Source of the DNA: Catenaria anguillulae PL171
Lineage: Eukaryota > Blastocladiomycota > Blastocladiomycetes > Blastocladiales > Catenariaceae
Length of the DNA stretch: 46,053 nt
Assembly (NCBI GenBank): GCA_002102555.1
Contig: MCFL01000193.1
Location: 1 to 46,053, forward strand
Reading direction: 5' to 3'
Part shown: positions 24,488 to 33,904 of the stretch, one piece after another
How the letters are laid out: every line of letters starts with the position of its first letter
How positions within the stretch are numbered: position 1 is the stretch's first letter
Notes under the pieces: model-generated
The model's input: the letters and a program-made list of their open reading frames with translations, nothing else
What the model was told of the DNA's origin: nothing
The model's database searches: none
Made by a program: the position numbers and the translations under genes

Positions 24488-24773
24488 GGTGGCGATTGGG
24501 CCGTCGGTGGTTGGCGGGCGGTAGTAGCGATGGAGTCAAGGATGGCAAGGCAGTTTGCTGCTTGGTTTTCTATAATTGCATGGAGTGTCAAGGGTCAGTT
24601 GCTGAAGGCTCCGTGTTTGGCATCGGACCCTTTTTCATTTTTTGTGGAGAGTAACCGATCCGTCAGGTCGGAGGTGTCATGTCAGTGTCTCAGTCTCACC
24701 CTCATCAATCCGATGATCAGTCACATCCTGAGTGTTCCCTCAACGAAGTGGCAAGGCATAGGCTCGGTAAATG

Positions 24774-24777
24774 AAAA
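24774..24777 (-). terminator. RNA polymerase III terminator of the serine tRNA
   Basis: A run of four T residues on the minus strand begins 8 nt after the tRNA 3' end, the usual Pol III stop signal. Short but correctly placed. Confidence 0.6.
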
Positions 24778-24784
24778 GCAATGA

Positions 24785-24867
24785 CGACGTGGACACGATT
24801 CGAACGTGCGAGCGCAGAGCGCAGCCGGTTAGTAGCCGGCCGCCTTGGACCACTCGGGCACCACGCC
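24785..24867 (-). tRNA. tRNA-Ser, anticodon ACU by folding
   Basis: An 83-nt sequence folds as a type II tRNA. The acceptor stem GGCGTGG pairs with CCACGTC (one G-U). The D arm is CCCGAGTGGTCCAAGGC, and the anticodon stem GCCGG pairs with CCGGC. A long variable arm GCGC-TCT-GCGC follows, then the T arm GCACG-TTCGAAT-CGTGT. The discriminator base is G73, as in eukaryotic serine tRNAs. The seven-base loop CTACTAA places ACT at 34-36, which reads AGU, instead of the usual GCT for AGY. There is one D-stem mismatch (C10-C25). There is no intron. A Pol III T-run follows. It is surely a tRNA-derived sequence; whether it is active and really carries ACU is less certain. Confidence 0.85.
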
Positions 24868-25155
24868 TTTGGGGATAGCTGGGTCATACTTGCATGCCTG
24901 TCCAGAATCACAGCGTACATGCTGACACAAGTTTCCGTCTCCGTCTATTCGCGGGACCGGGCTGTTTCCTCATGCTCTCTGAGTGGCTGCCTCGGCTTAC
25001 GATCAGTGCTGCCTGCCTGCAAGCAAGGGACAAAAAATTAATTGGCCTTGAAGCTCTCAAACAGCAAAATGTGTGCGGGAGCAGGGACGGTCTTGTCGCC
25101 ACAAGCTGCCCTTGTCTGTATTGTACGTAATTCTCAGAAGGTAGCAGCCAAAGCG

Positions 25156-26040
25156 TCACTTTTTGTTTTCTGCCTGCTTGCATGCCCATTCCATTCCGTC
25201 CTGAACACCGTCCCCATTCTTGGCCGAGCACGGTTGGATTTGCCAAGTTCGGTCGCGGATCGAATGCAAGTTGAGCAAGGAGGCAATCTGAAGTATGAAT
25301 CAATGGATACAGGACAAGTTACGGTCAGTAGGCGTCATGTTGGGAAAGGCAGGACATTAGTCGAATTGCGTACCTCGTCCGGCGGAGCAGAAGTTGTAAG
25401 ATCTTGCTTGTTGGCAAAAACAAGTACTGGCACTTTGGCCAGCTTTTCTTCGTCGAGCAGTTGCTTGAACTCGAGGCCACTGAGGAGTGAATGAGCAAGT
25501 GAGAAGATTTTCGTACATAACGACATGAAGTCTGTGAGGTTACGACGCACGCTTCCTCGAGCCGCCGCTTGTCCGAGCTGTCAATAACAAAGATCTGTGT
25601 GAATGTAGAGCACAACCTCACACGTGAGAAAACTGAGTGCCACAACGAGCGAGCAGCGACGCGCTTGGCCGCCAGTATTAGTATATGTACGAACAAACAC
25701 GTCTGTAGATTCAAAATAGTTGCGCCAGTACGGCCGGATCACCTTTTGGCCGCCAATATCCCACACGTTCAGCTTGAATCCACTTGTCTGGACTGTTTTG
25801 ACGTTGAAACCCGTCGTTGGGGATACCTCGGTGATGTCTTCTTGGTTGAGTCGCTTGAGGATGGTCGTCTTGCCTGCATTGTCGAGGCCCAGGAGCAAGA
25901 TGCGAATCTCTTTGGTACCTCGACGGAGGCGGCGGAGCAGATCGAGGAGACCCTGTTGATGATGTCCAGTTGACTGTGTCATTAGCCATTTGGCACCAAA
26001 AGCATGGCAAGTGTTGGAGTGCCGGGCACCCGCGAACCAT
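25156..26040 (-). CDS. ARL3: ARL3-type small GTPase, 180 aa, five exons
   Basis: An Arf-like GTPase that releases lipidated cargo from carrier proteins inside cilia or flagella. Coding exons are 26040-26038, 25952-25695, 25594-25551, 25479-25374 and 25287-25156; all joins keep frame. GTP-binding motifs are [11 protein letters not shown] (P-loop), the PTTGFN switch I Thr, [17 protein letters not shown] (switch II, closely ARL3-like), ANKQDL (guanine base) and CSA. The product is 180 aa against 182 in human ARL3. The start codon is alone in the first coding exon: ATG is followed at once by GTTCGC, and the 85-nt intron ends at CAACAG before GGTCTCCTC, giving MGLLDLL. The C-terminus ends in a basic-acidic AENKK. 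A flagellar GTPase supports an organism with motile spores. ARL2 is the alternative, but switch II and the GLLDLLRRL start favour ARL3. Confidence 0.93.
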
Positions 26041-26399
26041 AGCGATGCGGGCAACGTAGGTGCTTGTGGTAGACGATTGAGATTGGAAGTTTGAATAAAA
26101 TGCTCAGAGGCGCTTGCATGAGGGGCATAGCTTGAAGGACGCCGCCTTCCTGCATGCGAATACGTTGGCGGTTGTCCAAGTCAAAGTGCAAGTGGGAACG
26201 GTACTGGGGGCGATCGACGCGTAACTGGGCCAGCGAAGTTCCGTGTGGCTTCTTGGTGTTTCGCATAAGATTCCCTTAAGGTTCCACGACTCCAGGTCAT
26301 CGTCGGAAAAGGCCTCGTGTGTGCGACGAATTTCGAAGCGCCATAAACAATCACATGTTTCTCTCGTCCAAACTGCGACTTCGACGGGAAACGATGTTT
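26041..26399. other. Upstream flank of the ARL3 gene
   Basis: Contains the ARL3 promoter and leader and no supported coding frame. A short frame on the minus strand (25982-26266) overlaps the ARL3 start region and is not convincing. Confidence 0.35.
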
Positions 26400-27330
26400 C
26401 ACGCTCATGCTGGGCTTCTGCGATTGGTCCCAGCCGTTAATGTTGCCGCTCCTCTGCTCGAGGCGGCTGCGCCAGCCCTCACAGTTGCGCGGCTGCGGCT
26501 GGATCCAACTGACAGCGACCAAAAACAATAATGGAAATAGTTTTGTGAGTAGACAGATCCCAGGCTCGGCCTTAATACCTTGCCACTTCGCTGCTCTGCA
26601 GCTGCTTAATCCACCTGCCGGGGAACAGGGAATCACTGTGGTGCAAACGCGTCGTACATAGCTCATGTTTGACTCAGTTCGAGGCGAGACAGTTAGCGTA
26701 TAACCGTCGCCTTCGCTTGGCTCGAAACTCGTGAGCGATGAAGCGAGGGTCATCTCCTCCGCCTTGACTGTGGCTTTCACGCCTTGCCGCTCGATCAGAC
26801 TTGTACAGCGACCAAAAGCAACGATGGCGATTATTACGTTCTCGATTGTAAGTATTGTGCATAAACCGACTCCAGCCTTGGCCGTATTCCCTTGCCGCCC
26901 CACTGCCCAGCAGCTGCCGCTGGATCCATCTGTCGGGGAATAGGGAATCAGCATGGCACAAGCGCCTGGCAAGTGAAGCATCCTCCCACTCTCATGTTTG
27001 ACTCAGTTAGCCGCAGTTATTGGCTCACATCACCGTCGCCTTCGCTTTGCTCGCAGCTCGTGATCATGCAAGGGTTATCATCTCCTTGCTTCTACATAGG
27101 CCTTGGCCTTAGCCTTCATGCATTGCTGCTCCGCTGCCGGCCCTCGTTGCGCAGCGGCTGCAGCTGGATCCAACTGTACGGCGACCAACCAAGCATAAAT
27201 CTCATACGATACCGCAACCACCGTTCCAGAATGGTGGTCTTCGTTGGTCGTCGAGCCAGCCTGTGGAGGGACACGCGTCATGTGAAGCATTCCCCACACG
27301 TTCACGTTTGTGCCGCGATTGATTGGCTCT
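26400..27330. repeat. Diverged tandem repeat, about 330-bp unit, roughly three copies
   Basis: Several landmark words recur in order at about 315-330 bp intervals. CTCATGTTTGACTCAGTT begins at 26662 and 26991. ACCGTCGCCTTCGCTT begins at about 26703 and 27032. GGGGAA(C/T)AGGGAATCA begins at about 26620 and 26935. GGATCCAACTG followed by CGGCGACCAA or CAGCGACCAA occurs at 26501 and 27166, two periods apart, and GTACAGCGACCAAA at 26803. A weaker third boundary (GTGAAGCATTCCCCACACGTTCACGTTT) ends near 27310. Copies differ by many substitutions and small gaps, so the array is old. No long frame is conserved between copies and no transposase or terminal repeat was seen. Confidence 0.7.
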
Positions 27331-27360
27331 TGCGCGATATGTCCGGCTGAGAGACGCCTA

Positions 27361-27735
27361 GAATTACGGGGAATGAAGAAAAAATTCCAGTCACTTAACA
27401 ACAAAAAGTGACCATGGCTTGGCTCTATCACCCCATGCTGTCCGTTTTGGCCTCACTGCCCTGTAGCACGAGAACGACGAGCGTCGATGAAAGCAGTTGG
27501 GTTTCGTGTTTTGTTCAGTCAGCCAGTCCAAAACTCTTGGACAGACCTTGCATTATGGGCAATCAAGAAAATATTCCAGTCACTTAAGAATGAAAATTGA
27601 CCATGACTCGGCGTATTTCACTGCCGCCGTCCGTTTTCGCCTCGCTTTTCTGATGCGGGAATTGTCCCAGACCCAACGTTCACACTGCTGTTTCGCGTTG
27701 TGTTCACGAGGCCACACGAGGTCACACGACCGGAC
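27361..27735. repeat. Two-copy direct repeat, about 189-bp unit
   Basis: The word ATTCCAGTCACTTAA occurs at 27384 and 27573. It is flanked on both sides by further similarity: GGGGAATGAAGAAAA against GGGCAATCAAGAAAA, GTGACCATGGCTTGGC against TTGACCATGACTCGGC, and GTCCGTTTTGGCCTC against GTCCGTTTTCGCCTC. It lies directly after the 330-bp array and may be part of the same repeat-rich block. Confidence 0.65.
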
Positions 27736-27759
27736 AGACAGACAAGACAGACAGACAAG
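27732..27759. repeat. (GACA)n microsatellite
   Basis: A short impure run of GACA units, upstream of the Sec14-like gene. No function inferred. Confidence 0.7.
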
Positions 27760-28127
27760 GCCAGATTCGTTCAGCAACCCACTGGCAGAAGCCCAGCACT
27801 CTCCATGCCCATGTAAGTACTCTGTGCATTCGACTCTCTTTCCTCGAGATCCAGCATCTGGCAGTGGCAGCCCAATCTGATCCTCGTGGTCGCGTCCAAC
27901 TCACCTCCCATCCCCGTTTTCATTTGGGCTTTTTCGGTGCCCTCTGACGTCGAGCCAAGGCGCGCCAAGAAGTCTCACCGCGACCTGCTGCCGACTTGCC
28001 GTGGGCTTTGACTCGTTCGCAAATTCCGGTCCGGCGTTCATACAAGTAGCGTACAACGCCTGCCATACCGCCTTGACGCATCAGCTCACTCTTGAATCAT
28101 TAAATCGCATGCAAAGAAAACCCCAAC

Positions 28128-29692
28128 ATGTTCAAGAAATCGACGTCGTCCAGCTCGTTAAGCAAAAAGGCCCAAAAGTCTGCGGCTGCCGAGACCACTG
28201 GCTCGTCCGACTCACCAACCGGGTCCACCACCAGCACCAACACGGCAGGCGCACCAACCAACAACAACAACGATGCCGGCGCAGTGAGCGGCCAATCGCT
28301 CACCACGTCCATGTCCAACCTGTCATTGTCGTCGCCGCAATGGGGCCGCATCAACCACTTGTCAATGGACCAAACCTCTGCACTCGCCGAACTCTGGCTG
28401 CACCTCCTCAACGTCTTTGCGCTCCCTGGCGACACGCCATTCACGTCGACGCACATTGGCGGCAACACGCCGCCCGGATCCCAGCCTGGAACGCCCACCA
28501 CCTCCACCATCGACCTGACAAATGCACCCATCACTGTGGCCGATATCCGCCGTGAATTGTGGCTCGCAAACCAGGACCAACATCCGGACCCATTCATCTT
28601 GCGCTTCCTCCGCGCACGCAAGTTTGACGTCCATCGCGCCTACACCATGCTGACGACAGCGCTCAAATGGCGCGCCGCTTCCAACGTCTTTGACGTGATT
28701 GCACAGGGCGAGGCGGCCATTGACCAAGGGCAGTTTAGTTCGGGCAAGGCGTACTATTGGCAGGAAGATCGTCTTGGTCGGCCCGTGATTTACATCAATG
28801 CGCGGCATCACAAGCAAAACGCCCAGTCCGAGGAGATGCTTCAACGGCATACAGTCTACCTGATGGAGACGGGACGGTTGCTTCTCAAGGAGCCTGTTGA
28901 GACAGTCACAATTGTCTTCAACTTGGGGGGTTTTGGGATGGCTAACATGGACAATGTACGCTCGTACTGCCTTTCTCCGTGTTTTCTTTTGTGTTGACGT
29001 GCTCAATCGGAACTTGAATACTCTGCGCAGAACATGGTCAAGTTCCTCATCAACTGCCTCCAATCCTACTATCCGGAATCCCTCGGTCTGTGCGCCATCG
29101 TCAACGCCCCCTGGATCTTTTCGGGCATTTGGAAACTCATCAAGCCCTGGCTCGACCCCGTCGTTCAAGCGAAAATCGTGTTTGCCAAACCCTCCGAGCT
29201 CGGCCAATACATTGACCCCGCCAACATCCCCGCCGAACTGTTTTGCCGCCGACCCCAACAAGCCCGACCCAAGCACCGGGGCAGTTCATCTTCAAGTACC
29301 CGCCGCCAACCAAGGCCGATGTTGAAGCCCACCGTACGCAAAACATTGCCAACCAAGAAAAGACCAAATCGCTGGTCGCTGCGCGGCTGGACGCCATGGT
29401 TCCGCTCGAGCAAGCGACAAAGGAATGGGCAACGCTGTGGCTCGCGGAATACAATCCCAAGGCACTGGCGGCCGTGGCGGGTGGCGCGGGCAATCCACAT
29501 GCCGACGAGATTGTGGACGTGTCGGGCGAGCGCGAGGATTTGCAGGCAAAGCGTCAGGAGCTGTGTGACACGGCCGTCAGGCAGACGTGGTGGGCATTGG
29601 ACAATCACATTCGGTTCGAGACAATGTATCATCGGGCTGGCGTCATCAAGCGCGGGGGTGGCGGGCCAGATTGGGCCAAGTGGACGGTTTGA
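28128..29692 (+). CDS. Sec14-like (CRAL-TRIO) lipid-transfer protein, about 495 aa, two exons
   Basis: Sec14 proteins move or present phosphoinositides and other lipids between membranes in the cytosol. Exon 1 is 28128-28955 and exon 2 starts at 29031; the intron is 75 nt and the join MDN-NMVKFL fits the family. A Ser/Asn-rich N-terminus of about 75 residues precedes a CRAL-TRIO N-terminal helical part at 134-183 (DPFILRFLRARKFDVHRAY). The lipid-binding fold follows from about 205 to 370 (DRLGRPVIYINARHH, VFNLGGFGMANMDN, NCLQSYYPESLGLCAIVNAP, IWKLIKPWLDP). In exon 2 the frame changes twice within 40 bases: at a TTTT run (29241-29244) and at a GGGG run (29278-29281). After both, the frame is ATKEWATLWLAEYNP and so on to the stop at 29690-29692. 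Each looks like one surplus base in a homopolymer, hence sequencing error or recent damage. The C-terminal 130 residues are not recognised. Confidence 0.85.
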
Positions 29693-30128
29693 GTGCTGAG
29701 GCTTTGTCTGATGACATGGTTTGATGTGCAATGCCCACCAACATGATGGTGGTTGACTTGTTTCCTTTGTCTGCTTCTTACTCTTTCTCCGTTTCATTTA
29801 TGTTGAGTCTTGGTTGACTCGAGTCTTGTAACGACTCTGTCCTTTGTTCATACCTGTTGCCCATGCTCCTCCTCTTTGTACACTTTTTCTTCTCCCGATG
29901 TTGCTTCTGCATCCTCATGCCACGAGCATTTTGTCACGCACTCTGTTACTCTTATCGTAGCGGTCGCCCAATGAACGCAGAACTTATGTCGCTTCACTAT
30001 CTGATGGGAATCGGCCATTTTGGGTTGTCTTCATTTGCTTGGACAGACAGCTACATCGCCATTGGGTACAGCACTCAATCAATACAGACACAAAAAAACT
30101 CACTGCCAACCCCGTTCAATTCACCTCC
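29693..30128. other. Convergent intergenic region
   Basis: The tail-to-tail 3' flanks of the Sec14-like gene and the membrane-protein gene. It is T-rich on the plus strand (29750-29950), which fits untranslated and termination sequence. No gene seen. Confidence 0.5.
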
Positions 30129-32045
30129 TCAACTGATACTCACCCTTGCCGTCACCACCACCTGTCCATCCGCGCCAACCCACCCAGGGAAACAGGTTGC
30201 CTCGACCACAGCCGTATGCCTGACAAGCTCCTTGTCCTCCCCACCCTGCTTGACACTCACCATGGCGCCCTCGGCCGCATGATACACCCTAGTCACGGCC
30301 GTGTAACGCAACGCGCTTTGACCTGCGGCAATCATGACAAGGGCGCTGCCTGGATCGTGCCTGACCATGCGCTGCAACAAGGCTTGGAACGTCGCGATGA
30401 CGTGATCGGGGACCAAGCCGGGCGAAATGGGTCGGCCGCGGACGGCGGAAAGAAGAGCCGAAGTGGCAAATGCCAAGCGCACGGCACGTTGGTGGTTGGA
30501 GGTGCGTGCGGACATGGCCGACAGGGGCCGAGGTAGTGTTGAAGTGCCGCCCGATGTCGGCGACGGCGTGGGTGCTGCGCCGGGAGATATGGAGCACACA
30601 AGCTGCGAGATGATGTGTGATTCGAGATCGGTAAAGATAGAGTCGAACGCGTCAATGAGGTCAGGTCGGGAATCGGAACTTGCGCCCGTGTCAGACCCGG
30701 AAAGGATTTCGTCCAGTGGCCGCGAAATGAGGGCTGCGAGCGGCAAACGGGTGAGCCCAACAGTGGGCAGCGCTGGAGATAACGGGCCATGCGGGTCGTA
30801 TCGAGCCGACTTCTTGATTGGTGACGTTGGATCCGATGTTGATACCGTGTGCATGGACGCCAGAGGTGTCAAGGACGTGCGCCGTGGGCCAGTGCGGTCG
30901 AATGTGGCACCTCCTGCGTCGCCTCCGAACGAGTGCATAGACCCAGCTGCGGACTTGCGCCGAGCAAGAGAGCCGTATGAGGCGCTGACCTCGGCGGCTT
31001 CTTGTTTTGCAAGCCGATTTTGCCGCCGCCGGACGAGAAAGAGGGCAAAAGCTGCAAGTGCCGCCTGGAATAACCAACGCGTGTTTCTGTGAGACAAAAT
31101 GATTGAGCGAGTCGAGTGATCCAGAAACGCACGTACGCCAAGGAGAATCGCAATGAGCCCAATGATGCCGGCCGTGATTTGCGCACCGGGTCTACTGGAT
31201 TGTTCCTTGACTGAATCCGAAGGTGATGGCGTCGCAGCACTTGTTGATGATGCGCCTTGACTTGACGCTGTGGCTGACCGCGAAAGACCGAGCGACGTGG
31301 TAAGAGTCGCGCTAGAGGTTGGTGCGGGCGTCGGCGATGGCGTCGGCGATGGTTGATTAGGTGCGATTGGAGGTGCGGTTGCCAGCAGCGCCAGGGCTTG
31401 CGCAAGTGCTGGCCGCGGGTTCTCGATTGTCCCACACCATGCAAATTGGGGGATCGTTGAGATGAGCGTAGCTCGATTGGATGGACCTAAGGCGACACCG
31501 AGATCAAGGTACGAGCACCTCCTGGTCGTGCCAGACTGTAAACAGCCGTGCAGCAGCATGGTTTCACCAGACTCTCGGCCAGCGGCATCGGTCGGCAGCG
31601 CAAATCCGAGACCCAGCGGTTGGTCGGACCCAATGGACGAACAGACGCGATTTCGTGCCCCACACTCGCGCCCAATGTCAGTTGAAAACACGCCCGAGGT
31701 GGTGCCCGAAAACAAAAATCGAAGCGAATTGGATCCAGCAGGCCGTTCAATTGTCCCGGGTTGCAGAAACTGCGAGCACATGAACAAGGGCTCGAGGTTT
31801 CGATTTCGTCGCGTCGGCGACACGAGCACAATGCATCCGTCCAGAGTGGCGCTGGCAAGGACTTGAGCTGGCGCATTGGACACGACGGAGCGAATATCAT
31901 CGGCAATGTCGTCATCGCACAAGCGATTTGGCGTGTTGGATGTGCAATATCTGCGAAACGTGTCGAGAAGGGATGCGAGGCGTACTGTGGGCCCGTCGAA
32001 TGGGATCGGGCAGAAGGCGCGAGAAGTTTGAGTTTGCTCGGCCAT
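30129..32045 (-). CDS. Single-pass membrane protein with Cys-containing N-terminal domain, 614 aa, two exons
   Basis: Exons are 32045-31137 and 31064-30129 (72-nt intron), and the join builds one clean membrane helix. The N-terminal 240 or so residues carry about ten Cys (CTSN, RLCDDD, DGCIV, FMCSQF, ECGARNRVC, HGCLQSG, RRCSYL, FAWCGT), as in a disulfide-bonded outer domain. A Ser/Thr/Pro linker follows, then the helix near residues 290-312 (AGIIGLIAILLGAALAAFAL) with a basic stop (VRRRQNR). The cytoplasmic tail of about 300 residues holds a Ser-rich stretch and a folded-looking end (ATFQALLQRMVRHDPGSALV). I do not recognise the family. No signal peptide is visible after the chosen ATG. A hydrophobic stretch upstream (PQRIIFLICFFLGTQAALP, about 32110-32170 minus) could belong to an unmodelled first exon. 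A TATAAA lies at 32211-32206 minus. Confidence 0.75.
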   Translation of the reverse strand: MAEQTQTSRAFCPIPFDGPTVRLASLLDTFRRYCTSNTPNRLCDDDIADDIRSVVSNAPAQVLASATLDGCIVLVSPTRRNRNLEPLFMCSQFLQPGTIERPAGSNSLRFLFSGTTSGVFSTDIGRECGARNRVCSSIGSDQPLGLGFALPTDAAGRESGETMLLHGCLQSGTTRRCSYLDLGVALGPSNRATLISTIPQFAWCGTIENPRPALAQALALLATAPPIAPNQPSPTPSPTPAPTSSATLTTSLGLSRSATASSQGASSTSAATPSPSDSVKEQSSRPGAQITAGIIGLIAILLGVRAFLDHSTRSIILSHRNTRWLFQAALAAFALFLVRRRQNRLAKQEAAEVSASYGSLARRKSAAGSMHSFGGDAGGATFDRTGPRRTSLTPLASMHTVSTSDPTSPIKKSARYDPHGPLSPALPTVGLTRLPLAALISRPLDEILSGSDTGASSDSRPDLIDAFDSIFTDLESHIISQLVCSISPGAAPTPSPTSGGTSTLPRPLSAMSARTSNHQRAVRLAFATSALLSAVRGRPISPGLVPDHVIATFQALLQRMVRHDPGSALVMIAAGQSALRYTAVTRVYHAAEGAMVSVKQGGEDKELVRHTAVVEATCFPGWVGADGQVVVTARVSIS

Positions 32046-32502
32046 GGCAGATGATAATCTTGGGTAGGAAACTTGGGCGGGTAGCCGATCGTCAATTGAG
32101 GGCGGAGGGGTATATGTAAGGCAATGCGGCCTGAGTACCAAGAAAGAAACAGATCAGGAAAATGATGCGTTGGGGCCGCGGGCGAAGGGCAGGTATCTCC
32201 GACGCTTTATAAGGCACAGCTATGTAATACAGCACCCCCCGCGCGAGCTCGTTACTCATGCCGAAATACCGCCTCATGCATCATTTTTCTTCATGCGGAC
32301 CAACGGGTCGGCGACGCGAGACGGCATTCATGATTTCGGGATCAAGTGCTTGTCCATTTCCAAACGCGAGCCCGTCAAGGGCATGGTGCCCAAGCCGCAG
32401 ACAAAATTGAATCAAATCCAAGTACGTTTCTACATCAGCAGACCATTGAATGGGCTCCAGTCATGCAAGCCAACGATCCCCACTTGTACTTCCATGCATA
32501 TG
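32046..32502. other. Spacer between two minus-strand genes
   Basis: Holds the 3' flank of NTAQ1 and the promoter of the membrane-protein gene, including a TATAAA element on the minus strand at 32211-32206. No independent gene is supported; the plus-strand frame 32170-32544 has no recognisable content. Confidence 0.4.
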
Positions 32503-33502
32503 TCACACACAGGAGTACACACTATGGAAATTGGTGACAACTGAAAGATTGACGCACATTCCCACTACTCCATCACTCATGCGTGGTCCAATGTTCATTC
32601 CCAGACCGCACCCGAACATGTCAATGAACGCTTCCTGGTTCACGACGATTCCTGGCACCCGATCAGAATGGCCGGCACACATGTCGATAAATGCCTCCAG
32701 ATCGTGTTCCGACCGGGCGTTTGGGCCACGAATCGGTGGGTAGCTCGGCGGCGGCATGATCCATGAGCACCCATGCGTCGTGTCGGCGTCGGTACTCCCG
32801 ACATCATCACTCCTAGCTGTGTTGCTCGAGGTCGAACTTGGTTTGCGCATGTGGCGCCTGTCGCTCGAAAAGTGCGAGAGGTAATCCTTGGCGGCAATGA
32901 CTCGGAATGATCTAGTCAAGCAATCCAGGTGAGAATGGACACTGGTCTACCATCAGCGAGCAGCGGCAGCGCAGCCAAGGCTTCCAACCACGAACCGCTG
33001 AAATTGAATGTCAAGCTGAAGGTCGACCCGCAAAGCGTGAAGCGCGTATACAGTGAAGCTAATCGGAAAGGCAAGGGCCGTGTCCAAGTCCAAGACGATG
33101 CTTTCAGTTGCTCGAAAATCGGTTGCTGTTTGACCGTGTGATTGGCGTTTCGGTCGCCCGACGCCTATGACGTGATAGTCCCAGCACACAGTGCCTGTGT
33201 GCAAGAGCAAGATTGGACAATCGGTTGGGTTCGGAAGTGAACATCATATGAAATGCGAAATGCTAGCGTACGAGGCTGCTCCGCGGAACGGTCCCAATGA
33301 TTCCACAGTGGGATCGAACGGGTCGGATTGGAAATGAAGACGGCAAACAGGTCAAAGTGATCCGCCAACGCCGTTGGAAGTTCCAATGGCGGTTCACTTG
33401 AAGCTTGGCATGGTTGACCGAGCAGGCTCTCAAGCATGAGGTACACATTCTCCTCACAGTAGCATGCAGAGTAGGCGAAGGCGGCGCGAGACAAGAATGG
33501 CA

Positions 33503-33503
<1 letters not shown>
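32503..33503 (-). CDS. NTAQ1: Protein N-terminal glutamine amidohydrolase, 279 aa, three exons
   Basis: NTAQ1 deamidates N-terminal glutamine to glutamate, feeding proteins into the arginylation branch of the N-degron pathway. Exons are 33503-33272, 33194-32996 and 32911-32503; all joins keep frame. The catalytic triad motifs are present: CYCEEN (Cys, residues 14-19), WDYHVIGV (His) and VLDLDTALAFP (Asp). Further matches are LFAVFISNPTRSIPLWN, SFRVIAAKDYLSHFSSDRRH and MPPPSYPPI. The protein is longer than the roughly 205-aa human enzyme because of a Ser/Asp-rich insert of about 25 residues after RRHM and an extended C-terminus. The ATG at 33503 has A at -3. An in-frame ATG at 33569 would add 22 residues, mostly a Thr run encoded by the ACG microsatellite. 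Budding yeast uses the unrelated Nta1 for this job. Confidence 0.93.
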
Positions 33504-33538
<35 letters not shown>

Positions 33539-33539
33539 T
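33501..33539. repeat. CGT/ACG trinucleotide microsatellite
   Basis: About twelve near-perfect triplets immediately upstream of the preferred NTAQ1 start codon. If the upstream in-frame ATG (33569) is used, the tract encodes a short Thr run. Length changes would then alter the N-terminus in whole residues. Confidence 0.8.
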
Positions 33540-33904
33540 TGGACGGTTGGATGCTGGATGTGGTTGCATTTGGGCGCTTTGACCTTGAGTGGGTGGTACA
33601 CCTGTCCGGCAGTGCATTGGATACTTTCTCTACTTATTGCTATGCGAGTGCAGTACGAGTACGAGTGGTGCAAGACATGCTCATTCTCACGTTCACGTGG
33701 ACATGGACGTGGACGATGGTTCACAGCTGTCTGGCATGTACGCGCACTTTCATGAATTTGTTTCAAGTGAAGGTGAAGGATGCCGCAACCATTCATGTCT
33801 TTAGCATTGCCCTCAATTGAGAACCTCAAGCAAATCCGCACCAGGGCTCACTGCAGCTGGCAGCTTCTCGGGCCAAAGTCGATCTCTCACGGTTCACCTC
33901 CGTC
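33540..33904. promoter_or_regulatory. Shared head-to-head promoter region
   Basis: About 400 bp separate the divergent starts of NTAQ1 (minus) and the coiled-coil membrane protein (plus). No TATA box is evident. It contains the NTAQ1-side microsatellite and a run of ACGTGGACATGGACGTGGACG at about 33692-33712. A bidirectional promoter is inferred from spacing alone. Confidence 0.4.

Noticed and set aside
26400-27735. Mobile element as the explanation of the repeat block
   Set aside because: No transposase or reverse-transcriptase frame, no terminal repeats and no target-site duplication could be recognised.
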